Origin: Candidatus Pelagibacter sp.
Lineage (GTDB): Bacteria; Pseudomonadota; Alphaproteobacteria; Pelagibacterales; Pelagibacteraceae
Direction: 5' to 3'
DNA length: 12,175 bases
Assembly (NCBI GenBank): GCA_017880265.1
Contig: JAFJTK010000191.1
Span: 1-12,175 of the forward strand
This document shows positions 6,768-12,175 of this stretch, one piece after another. The position numbers were made by a program, and so were the translations under genes. Positions within the stretch are counted from its first letter, which is position 1. Each line of letters starts with the position of its first letter. Below the pieces are notes generated by a model. That model made no database searches, was not told the DNA's origin, and worked only from the letters and a program-made list of their open reading frames with translations.

Positions 6768-7543
6768 TAAGAAATAATTGCTTTTACTGATCCTAATTTA
6801 TCAATTTTACCAGTATATAAACCTTTTCCAAGAATAGGAACTACACCTACAGTAGAACCTGTGAATACATAAAAATCTTTACCTAAATCAACTTTATCTT
6901 TTTTAACTTTATTTAGAACAAATCTTAAAGAGTTAAGTGGGTTAATGTATACCGCATTAGTATTTCCATTAACATTTTGATTAACTTTTTTATTTGAAAT
7001 GTTTGCTTTTAAATTGCCAATATTTATTTTCATATATTTTTTCTTTTGCCCGATTAAAAACTTAACATTTCCCCCAAAATCACTACTTAAATCACCAAAA
7101 GAAGTAATTCCTTTTCTTTTTTGTCTATAGCCAACAACTTCTATGCACGGCGCCATATGAGATATGAATTTCGTAACATTTTTGTTTGTAATTGATCCCT
7201 TTGATGTAAAAAAAGACTTTTTAATTAAATAACAAACTTCAAGCTCAATCCCTAAAGTTGATTTATTTATTTTAACACGTTTACCACTTTTTAAAAAATT
7301 TCTTTCATAGACTGATGCGTAAAATGGCTCTTTTTCTTTTAATTTTTTTAAAAGTGGAATTCCTGTGCCTCCAGCTTTGTAACCAATAATAGGTTCTTTA
7401 ATTTTGCTTTCACATAGTTTTCTAAATTTATCAGCATCTACAAGTTTTTTCGTAAATCTTTTGGGTAAGGCTGTAATAATTTTATTTTTTAAAAAGGCGT
7501 TAACTAATTTATCTGAAAGTTTATCTTTTAATGTTTTTTTCAT
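6767..7543 (-). CDS. MhpD/fumarylacetoacetate hydrolase-like hydratase or decarboxylase
   Basis: 258 residues, the normal length for 2-keto-4-pentenoate hydratase (MhpD) and 2-oxo-hex-3-ene-1,7-dioate hydratase-type proteins. Recognisable family positions are IGYKAG (53-58), the metal-binding pair in GIELEVCYLI (E100 and E102), the third acid in CIEVVGYR (E135), FGDLSSDFGGNV (149-160) and FTGSTVGVVPI (227-237). Members bind Mg or Mn and act on small keto-acids in aromatic or other catabolic routes. This copy is unusually lysine- and asparagine-rich, especially at 165-195, as expected for an AT-rich genome, so exact specificity cannot be judged. It starts 9 bases after the M23 gene and its stop overlaps the M24 start. 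Position among oxidoreductases and a hydrolase suggests a catabolic step. The family call is fairly safe, the reaction is not. Confidence 0.75.
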   Translation of the reverse strand: MKKTLKDKLSDKLVNAFLKNKIITALPKRFTKKLVDADKFRKLCESKIKEPIIGYKAGGTGIPLLKKLKEKEPFYASVYERNFLKSGKRVKINKSTLGIELEVCYLIKKSFFTSKGSITNKNVTKFISHMAPCIEVVGYRQKRKGITSFGDLSSDFGGNVKFLIGQKKKYMKINIGNLKANISNKKVNQNVNGNTNAVYINPLNSLRFVLNKVKKDKVDLGKDFYVFTGSTVGVVPILGKGLYTGKIDKLGSVKAIIS

Positions 7544-7552
7544 TAGACTTTT

Positions 7553-8356
7553 TTATTTTAATACCGACATAGGATCAAGTCTTGTTTGAAACCAATTAAT
7601 TCGAAAGTCAAGATGAGGTCCAGTTGATCTTCCTGTTGAACCAACAGTACCTATTATATCGCCTTGATTTATTCTATCTCCAACTGACACTAAAACATTT
7701 TCAAGGTGTGAATATATTGTTGAAATACCATGACCATGATCCATTATAATTGTGCCACCTGTATAATATAAATCATCTTCAGCCATTGTAACAACACCAG
7801 TTCCAGAAGACTTTATCATTGTTCCTTGTTTTGCAGCTATATCAATACCGTAATGAGGCCATCTTGGTTTACCATTTAATATTCTTTGGCTACCATAGAC
7901 ACCACTAATAATTCCTTCTACTGGCATAATAAATTTTTCTTTAAAATAAATTAGATCAGAGTTGATAGCTCTAGCTTCACCAATAGCATTATTTTCTTTT
8001 TTAATTCTTTTATAAACTGACTCAGGTGGTGTTACCTTGCTTTCAGCAAGTCCATCAATTCTTTGGATATTATATTCTCTCTTTAAAACTTTTTTAGTAA
8101 TTATTGATTTTTTTCCATTTAAAATTTTAGTAAATGTTAAATCAAATTTTCTATCTCTATCAATTCCAAAAACAAAAAAACCATCTTCAGATACTTTTAC
8201 TTCTTTTTTGCCAACTTTAATTTGTGCTTTAGGATCGGTTTTGCCTAAAATAAAATGCCCTTGAGTAAAATTACCTTGAAATTCTATTGCTTGTACTTGC
8301 GAAAATGTAAAAATGAATAAAACTAATAAGAGTCTATAAATTATTGAGCTGTCCAT
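7553..8356 (-). CDS. Secreted M23 (LytM-type) peptidase-like protein
   Basis: 267 residues from the ATG at 8356-8354. This start places a clear signal peptide at the N-terminus (MDSSIIYR, a hydrophobic core, then S-Q-V-Q-A) with cleavage near residue 23, and overlaps the SDR gene by only 16 bases. A longer frame reaches 8419, but the extra 21 residues spoil the signal. The C-terminal domain is M23: HYGID (168-172), GHGISTIYSH (208-217) and GPHLDFRINW (246-255). M23 enzymes cut peptidoglycan crosslinks in the periplasm and use HxxxD plus HxH. Here the last pair reads HLD, with Asp at 250 in place of the second His. I recall the same HLD form from other alphaproteobacterial members, so activity is possible but not certain. 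It looks out of place among catabolic genes but is tightly packed with both neighbours. Confidence 0.85.
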   Translation of the reverse strand: MDSSIIYRLLLVLFIFTFSQVQAIEFQGNFTQGHFILGKTDPKAQIKVGKKEVKVSEDGFFVFGIDRDRKFDLTFTKILNGKKSIITKKVLKREYNIQRIDGLAESKVTPPESVYKRIKKENNAIGEARAINSDLIYFKEKFIMPVEGIISGVYGSQRILNGKPRWPHYGIDIAAKQGTMIKSSGTGVVTMAEDDLYYTGGTIIMDHGHGISTIYSHLENVLVSVGDRINQGDIIGTVGSTGRSTGPHLDFRINWFQTRLDPMSVLK

Positions 8357-9099
8357 CCACCATCTATTACTATTGATGTACCTGTGATCATTGACGAGGC
8401 TGAAGAAGCTAAAAAGCAAACAGTTGTTGCTATATCACTCTCTGTTGCAGCTTTTCCCAACGGAATATTGCCTAAAGCGAGTTTCTTAAATTTCTTATTT
8501 TTAAAAAAGTTTTTAACCATTGGAGTTTCTACAAAAGTTGGCGCCACAGTATTTACTCTTATATTTTTTTTTGCTAACTCAACACCCATACCTTTGGTAA
8601 GACCCTCAATACCAAATTTAGTCATATTATATACGTTTCGACCACTCATACCTACATGACCTAGTTGAGAGGACATGTTCACAATTGAACCTGGTCTTTT
8701 TTTATTTTTTAACATTTTTTTAACAACAAGTTGAGCTACGTTAAAAGCAGCTTTAAGATTAAGATCAACTAAGTAGTTCATGCTTTTTTGTTTAATTTTT
8801 TCAAATGGTTCTGGGATATTAGTTCCTGCATTATTCACTAGAATATCAATAATTTTAATTTTATTAATTTTTTCTTTTAAATCTTCGTAATTCATTACAT
8901 CACATGGAACTTTAATAATTTTTCCTTTAATTTTTTTGATTTGTTTTTCTAATTTATCAAGATCAGATGGAGTTCTGCTAAGTGCTATAACTGTAGCTCC
9001 AGCTTCTGCCAAAGCAATAGAACAAGCTTTCCCTAATCCTTTACCTGCACCAGTAACTAAAGCGTATTTATTTTTTAAATTAATTTTTTGTAAATACAT
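8341..9099 (-). CDS. Short-chain dehydrogenase/reductase (classical SDR)
   Basis: 252 residues, typical for a classical SDR. It has the cofactor motif TGAGKGLG (16-23), NNAG (89-92), a catalytic serine at S143 or S144, and the YNMTK active-site pair Y157 and K161. R42 after the second beta strand, where NAD-specific enzymes have Asp, hints at NADP preference. The PLGKAATESDIATTVCFL and GTSIVIDGGW endings are those of FabG/3-oxoacyl-reductase and gluconate 5-dehydrogenase-like members. Substrate cannot be told from sequence; a keto/alcohol interconversion is certain in kind only. The start overlaps the TerC stop by one base (TAATG), indicating translational coupling, and the end overlaps the M23 gene by 16 bases. 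In this context it could act on the product of the GMC enzyme or on a hydroxy acid intermediate. Confidence 0.87.
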   Translation of the reverse strand: MYLQKINLKNKYALVTGAGKGLGKACSIALAEAGATVIALSRTPSDLDKLEKQIKKIKGKIIKVPCDVMNYEDLKEKINKIKIIDILVNNAGTNIPEPFEKIKQKSMNYLVDLNLKAAFNVAQLVVKKMLKNKKRPGSIVNMSSQLGHVGMSGRNVYNMTKFGIEGLTKGMGVELAKKNIRVNTVAPTFVETPMVKNFFKNKKFKKLALGNIPLGKAATESDIATTVCFLASSASSMITGTSIVIDGGWTAQ

Positions 9100-9692
9100 T
9101 ATAGAAATATTATTTTAATATCTGTGTAAATCAACTCTACTGCAACCACTAATATTGCTAGTAATCCTGCCCATGCTATCCATTTGTATTTTTTAATCCA
9201 ACCTGAGATTAAATTAGCTGCTGTAGCCATTAAAACAATTGATAAAGCCAATCCAAAAATTAATAATCCATAATGATCACCAGCTGCACCCGCTACACCT
9301 AACACGTTATCTAAACTCATTGTAAAATCAGCCAATAGAACTGTCCATATAGCTTTTAAGAAGCTAGAATTGTCGACTTTTATATCTTCTTCGTCTGACT
9401 GTCCTTTAATTACATCAACATAGAGTTTGTAGACAATATAAAGCAGTAATAATCCTCCAATCAACCTCAAGCCAGTAATCTGCAACAAGTATGCAGTAAG
9501 CATAGTTAAGATAATTCTTAAAACTACAGCTCCACCAATACCCCAAAAAATTACTTTTTTTCTTTGTTCCACTGGAAATTTTGAAGCAACCATTCCAATA
9601 ATAATCGCATTATCACCAGCTAAAACTAAATCTATGAAAATGATTTGTCCTAAAATTGTTAATTGCTCTGGTGTAAATAATTCTGCAAACAT
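9099..9692 (-). CDS. TerC family integral membrane protein, YjbE-like (probable metal exporter)
   Basis: 197 residues, nearly all hydrophobic, with about six to seven membrane segments. The two half-repeats of the TerC fold each carry the acidic signature: DLVLAGDNAIIIG (21-33) and ADFTMSLDNVLGVAG (from 121). The short length and these motifs match the YjbE/YkoY-like branch, several members of which export Mn(II) or help load metals onto secreted enzymes. The ATG follows the GMC stop with no gap (TAA-ATG) and the stop overlaps the SDR start by one base, so it is embedded in the operon. No yybP-ykoY manganese riboswitch is seen nearby. Its placement among oxidoreductases and before a secreted M23 protein could mean metal supply, but this is speculative. 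Confidence 0.85.
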   Translation of the reverse strand: MFAELFTPEQLTILGQIIFIDLVLAGDNAIIIGMVASKFPVEQRKKVIFWGIGGAVVLRIILTMLTAYLLQITGLRLIGGLLLLYIVYKLYVDVIKGQSDEEDIKVDNSSFLKAIWTVLLADFTMSLDNVLGVAGAAGDHYGLLIFGLALSIVLMATAANLISGWIKKYKWIAWAGLLAILVVAVELIYTDIKIIFL

Positions 9693-11288
9693 TTAGTGCT
9701 CTAGTATCATATCTGCACCTTTTTCTGCAATCATTATTGTTGGTGCATTAGTGTTACCAGAAGTAATACTGGGCATTATGGATGCATCAATTACTCTAAG
9801 ATTTTTTATTTCCTTAACTCTTAATTTTTCATCAACAACAGCCATATCATCTTGGCCCATTTTACAAGTACCAACTGGATGAAAAATAGTTTGTGCATAA
9901 TTTGATGCCTCTTTGACTAATTCTTCATCATCATTAATGTTTATCCCTGGCCTATATTCTTCAGGTGAGTACTTTTTAAAAGTTTCAGACTCTAAAACAA
10001 TTTTCCTTGTTAATTTAAGACCTCTTGCAGCAACCATTCGATCATGGTCTGTTGACAGATAGTTTTGTTTTATTTTTGCATAAGTTCTAGAGTCTTTATC
10101 AACAATACTTACATGACCTCTACTAGTGGGTCTTATATTCGAAACAGTAGGAGTAAAAGCATGAAAATCATGATTTTTAGTTGCACCCAATGTATCCATA
10201 CTCATTGGTTGAACGTGCCATTGTAAATCTGGAAGCTCAAGTGATGGATCACTTTTAGCAAACATACAAAGCTGACTTGCCCCCATTGTCATTGGACCAG
10301 ATCTTTTGAATACGTATTCAAGTCCAATCATTAAATTTCCAAATAAACTATTAATCTTTTTGTTCAGTGATTTTATTCCATTTATTTTATAAATAGGTCT
10401 CAGCATTAAATGGTCATGTAAATTTTCACCAACTCCCTTTAAATCTTTAACAGATTCAATACCTAAGTTTTTTAATTTTTCAGGATTTCCTATACCCGAT
10501 ACTTGTAATATTTGAGGAGATCCAATAGCACCAGACGAAAGAATAATTTCTCTATTAGCTTTTACTTTTTTTAATTCATCACCTTCCCAAAATTCCACTT
10601 CCTCAGCAGTTTTATCTTTAAAATTAATTTTTTTAACATGAGCATTCGTAATAATTTTTAAATTTTTTCTATGTTTAATTGGATTTAAATAACCAACGGA
10701 AGTACTACATCTAAAACCATCTTTTTGAGTTACTTGAAAATAACCACATCCATGGTTATCACCAGTATTAAAATCTTTTGTTTTGGGAATTCCAAATTCT
10801 TCAGCTGCATTTTGAAACTCGTCTAATAGAGGAAGATGTATTCTTTGATCTGAAACTGATAAAGGTCCACCAACCCCATGAAATTCACTTTCTCCTCTCT
10901 CTTGATTTTCTGCTTTTATGAAATAGGGCAAAATATCATCCCAACCCCAACCTGTATTTCCTGATTGTCTCCAAAGATCATAATCACGATGTTGACCCCT
11001 TATATAAAGCAATCCATTAATTGAAGAGCTACCACCTAGAGTTTTACCTCTTGGATATCTTATTGAAATATTATTCATACTTTCATCTGGTTCTGTTCGA
11101 TAACACCAATCAGTATTAGGATTGTGCATGGTTTTAAAATATCCAACAGGAATATGTATCCATGGGTAATTATCTTTGCCACCAGCTTCTAATAGTAAAA
11201 CTTTGTGATAAGGATTTTCAGATAATCTGTTAGCAAGTACACAACCCGCTGAACCTGCTCCAAGAATTATGAAATCAAAGTTATCCAT
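9693..11288 (-). CDS. GMC family FAD oxidoreductase, choline dehydrogenase-like
   Basis: 531 residues, the usual length for choline dehydrogenase-like GMC flavoproteins. The FAD motif GAGSAG is at 10-15 with E34 as ribose ligand. The GMC signature runs from PRGKTLGGSSSINGLLYIRG (79-98). The catalytic pair is H470 in FHPVGTCKMG and N514 in SGNTNAPT, spaced 44 apart as in choline oxidase. It oxidises a primary alcohol to an aldehyde, passing electrons to the respiratory chain or a soluble acceptor. Specificity in this family cannot be read from sequence: choline, polyethylene glycol, other alcohols, or isethionate (2-hydroxyethanesulfonate) are all possible. Isethionate would feed sulfoacetaldehyde to Xsc. 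An AAAGG ribosome site lies 10 bases upstream of the ATG. It is the first gene of the six-gene leftward operon, divergent from the TRAP binding-protein gene. Confidence 0.9.
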   Translation of the reverse strand: MDNFDFIILGAGSAGCVLANRLSENPYHKVLLLEAGGKDNYPWIHIPVGYFKTMHNPNTDWCYRTEPDESMNNISIRYPRGKTLGGSSSINGLLYIRGQHRDYDLWRQSGNTGWGWDDILPYFIKAENQERGESEFHGVGGPLSVSDQRIHLPLLDEFQNAAEEFGIPKTKDFNTGDNHGCGYFQVTQKDGFRCSTSVGYLNPIKHRKNLKIITNAHVKKINFKDKTAEEVEFWEGDELKKVKANREIILSSGAIGSPQILQVSGIGNPEKLKNLGIESVKDLKGVGENLHDHLMLRPIYKINGIKSLNKKINSLFGNLMIGLEYVFKRSGPMTMGASQLCMFAKSDPSLELPDLQWHVQPMSMDTLGATKNHDFHAFTPTVSNIRPTSRGHVSIVDKDSRTYAKIKQNYLSTDHDRMVAARGLKLTRKIVLESETFKKYSPEEYRPGININDDEELVKEASNYAQTIFHPVGTCKMGQDDMAVVDEKLRVKEIKNLRVIDASIMPSITSGNTNAPTIMIAEKGADMILEH

Positions 11289-11298
11289 TAAATTAGAA

Positions 11299-11303
11299 CC
11301 TTT
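11299..11303 (-). promoter_or_regulatory. Ribosome binding site of the GMC gene (AAAGG)
   Basis: AAAGG on the minus strand lies 10 bases before the ATG at 11288, the same spacing as before xsc and the TRAP gene. It supports this start for the first gene of the operon. Confidence 0.55.
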
Positions 11304-11321
11304 ATAAGTTAAAAATTTTTA

Positions 11322-11327
11322 TATAAT
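11322..11327 (+). promoter_or_regulatory. Candidate -10 box (TATAAT) for the TRAP binding-protein gene
   Basis: This is a perfect match to the -10 consensus, but no convincing -35 box lies 15-19 bases upstream. If used, it would give a leader of about 105 nt that contains the hairpin at 11367-11399. Tentative. Confidence 0.35.
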
Positions 11328-11366
11328 AACAAATTTACTTAAAAATTGCTTAATAAATCAATATTA

Positions 11367-11408
11367 ACCCTTGTTTAACTTTTAAAAGTTTGAGAGGGTA
11401 CTTTTTTT
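11367..11408 (+). terminator. Terminator-like hairpin with T7 tract in the TRAP gene leader
   Basis: ACCC (11367-11370) pairs with GGGT (11396-11399) and AACTT (11377-11381) pairs with AAGTT (11386-11390) around a TTAA loop, with an imperfect middle. Two bases later come seven T residues (11402-11408). Hairpin plus T-run is the form of an intrinsic terminator. The stem is AU-rich and imperfect, so strength is doubtful. Lying about 30 bases before the dctP start, it would act as an attenuator or end a short RNA. Confidence 0.4.
11377..11390. repeat. Perfect 14-bp palindrome AACTTTTAAAAGTT
   Basis: The sequence equals its own reverse complement. It forms the core of the hairpin above and could equally be a protein-binding operator on DNA. 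AT-rich composition makes such palindromes less surprising. Confidence 0.6.
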
Positions 11409-11417
11409 ATAAAAAAA
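11402..11417. repeat. Perfect 16-bp palindrome of T7-AT-A7
   Basis: TTTTTTTATAAAAAAA is self-complementary. It could be the T-run of a bidirectional terminator or an A-tract bend in a promoter region. It lies just upstream of the ribosome site. Confidence 0.6.
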
Positions 11418-11421
11418 CACA

Positions 11422-11428
11422 GAGAGGG
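11422..11428 (+). promoter_or_regulatory. Ribosome binding site of the TRAP gene (GAGAGGG)
   Basis: GAGAGGG lies 10 bases before the ATG at 11439. The identical 7-mer also occurs at 11392-11398 in the right arm of the leader hairpin, so the same left-arm bases could pair with either copy. Confidence 0.8.
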
Positions 11429-11438
11429 AAAATACAAT

Positions 11439-12175
11439 ATGAAAAAAATCATATCATTAGTTGTAGGAACTCTTCTTTTAACTGTCATGACAGTTACAGG
11501 AGCAAATTCTGCACAAACTCTTAAGTGCCAAACTGTAATTAGTGCTAAAGCTGATGAAGTGAAAATGTTAAAAGATTTCACTGACACAGTTACAGAACTA
11601 ACAGAAGGTTCACTTAAGTTCGAAATTATGCCAGCAGGAGCAGTAGTAGGTGTAAAAGAAACTTTAGATGCAGTTGATAAGGGTCTTATCGATTGTGGTT
11701 TCGCTTGGACTCACTATTGGTCAGGTGATCACCCAGCAGCTATGTTATTTGGTTCGCCAGTAGCAGGTGCAGGTGTTGGTATTGATAACTTAGCTTTCTT
11801 ATCTTGGTTCCAATATGGTGGTGGTAAAGAATTATACGACCAACTATGGACTGAAATGGGAAGAGATATCAAAGGTTTCATGTTACAACCAGTAGGTCCA
11901 GAAGCTTTAGGTTGGTTCAAAGAGCCAATTAATAGCATGGCTGACTTTAGAAAGTACAAGTTCAGAACTCCTCCAGGAATTCCAGGACAAACTTATAAAG
12001 ATATTGGTGTAGCTTCTGTTGCAATGGGTGGTGGAGATATTCTTCCAGCTCTTGAAGCAGGAACAATTGATGCAGCTGAATGGTGTTGTCCAAAACCTGA
12101 CATGACATTCGGTTTCCAGAAAGTTCTAAAACATTACTACCTACAAGGTCTTCACCAAGTAGTAGTAAATGCTGA
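11439..12175 (+). CDS. dctP: TRAP transporter periplasmic solute-binding protein (DctP/TakP type), C-terminus cut by window edge
   Basis: I translated 245 residues by hand; the frame stays open to the end of the window. The family is about 350-370 long, so roughly a third is missing. A signal peptide is clear: MKK, a hydrophobic stretch, then A-N-S-A with cleavage near residue 25. The mature part matches TakP-like TRAP binding proteins, with GSLKFEIMPAGAVVG (57-71), the ligand-binding arginine R176 in YKFRTPPG, and ALEAGTIDAAEW (204-215). Where relatives I recall often have V-G after that Trp, this one has two cysteines (216-217). TRAP proteins deliver carboxylates, keto acids, or sulfonates such as taurine or isethionate to a DctQM membrane pair, presumably just beyond the window. 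The strong ribosome site suggests high expression. Ligand is unknown; the nearby sulfonate genes make a sulfonate worth testing. Confidence 0.92.
   Translation, partial: MKKIISLVVGTLLLTVMTVTGANSAQTLKCQTVISAKADEVKMLKDFTDTVTELTEGSLKFEIMPAGAVVGVKETLDAVDKGLIDCGFAWTHYWSGDHPAAMLFGSPVAGAGVGIDNLAFLSWFQYGGGKELYDQLWTEMGRDIKGFMLQPVGPEALGWFKEPINSMADFRKYKFRTPPGIPGQTYKDIGVASVAMGGGDILPALEAGTIDAAEWCCPKPDMTFGFQKVLKHYYLQGLHQVVVNA

Larger units (their letters stand above)
11289..11438. promoter_or_regulatory. Divergent control region between the six-gene operon and the TRAP gene
   Basis: 150 bases with no gene, strongly AT-rich. It contains a TATAAT at 11322-11327, a hairpin with T-run, two perfect palindromes and the ribosome site of the TRAP gene. 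Leftward promoter boxes for the GMC operon could not be picked out with any confidence. Confidence 0.7.

Noticed and set aside
8357..8419. Longer M23 start at 8419
   Set aside because: It would add 21 mostly polar residues before a clean signal peptide and raise the overlap with the SDR gene from 16 to 79 bases.
11322..11399. Known SAM-II/SAM-V or glycine riboswitch in the TRAP leader
   Set aside because: I could not match the conserved cores of these classes, and the gene is not of the usual regulated type.
9099..11438. Manganese riboswitch (yybP-ykoY) controlling the TerC-like gene
   Set aside because: The gene abuts the GMC stop with no leader of its own, and no such motif is visible upstream of the operon.
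11729..11959. Minus-strand open frame inside dctP
   Set aside because: It is antisense to conserved TRAP binding-protein sequence and has no supporting features.

Overview
The window is AT-rich and very tightly packed. Gaps between genes are mostly 0 to 40 bases and many genes overlap. The proteins are rich in Lys, Asn and Ile. Gene content (SuyAB, Xsc, a YeiH-type exporter, TRAP uptake, creatinase-like M24, GMC flavoprotein) and this compact style fit a marine alphaproteobacterium of the SAR11/Pelagibacterales type. That assignment is inferred from style and content. No rRNA or marker gene is present to prove it.

Region 1 (1-5619) is an organosulfonate desulfonation island built around a 112-base divergent promoter region (2379-2490). 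Leftward run suyA and suyB, the two subunits of (2R)-sulfolactate sulfo-lyase, followed by a YeiH/UPF0324 membrane exporter cut off by the window start. Rightward run xsc (sulfoacetaldehyde acetyltransferase) and a DadA/TauY-like FAD oxidoreductase. SuyAB turns sulfolactate into pyruvate and sulfite. Xsc turns sulfoacetaldehyde and phosphate into acetyl phosphate and sulfite. The YeiH protein is the natural candidate to export the sulfite or sulfate. The FAD enzyme is a candidate to make sulfoacetaldehyde from taurine or an N-alkyl taurine.

Region 2 (5616-11288) is a leftward chain of six genes so close together that they look like one operon: GMC oxidoreductase, TerC/YjbE-family membrane protein, SDR dehydrogenase, secreted M23 peptidase-like protein, MhpD/fumarylacetoacetase-like hydratase, and a metal-ligand-deficient M24 creatinase/ectoine hydrolase-like protein. 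Its last stop codon overlaps the stop of the rightward FAD gene. The three or four metabolic enzymes suggest breakdown of a small organic compound, but the substrate cannot be read from sequence.

Region 3 (11289-12175) is a 150-base leader with several palindromes and a terminator-like hairpin, followed by the 5' part of a TRAP-transporter periplasmic binding protein running rightward out of the window. It is divergent from the six-gene operon, so uptake and catabolism may be linked.

The most notable unexplained structures are three. A 9-bp perfect hairpin has the FAD gene's ATG as its loop (4306-4326). A GNRA-capped hairpin lies just inside yeiH (867-894). An attenuator-like leader precedes the TRAP gene (11367-11428). 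No tRNA, rRNA, CRISPR, insertion sequence or transcription-regulator gene was seen.
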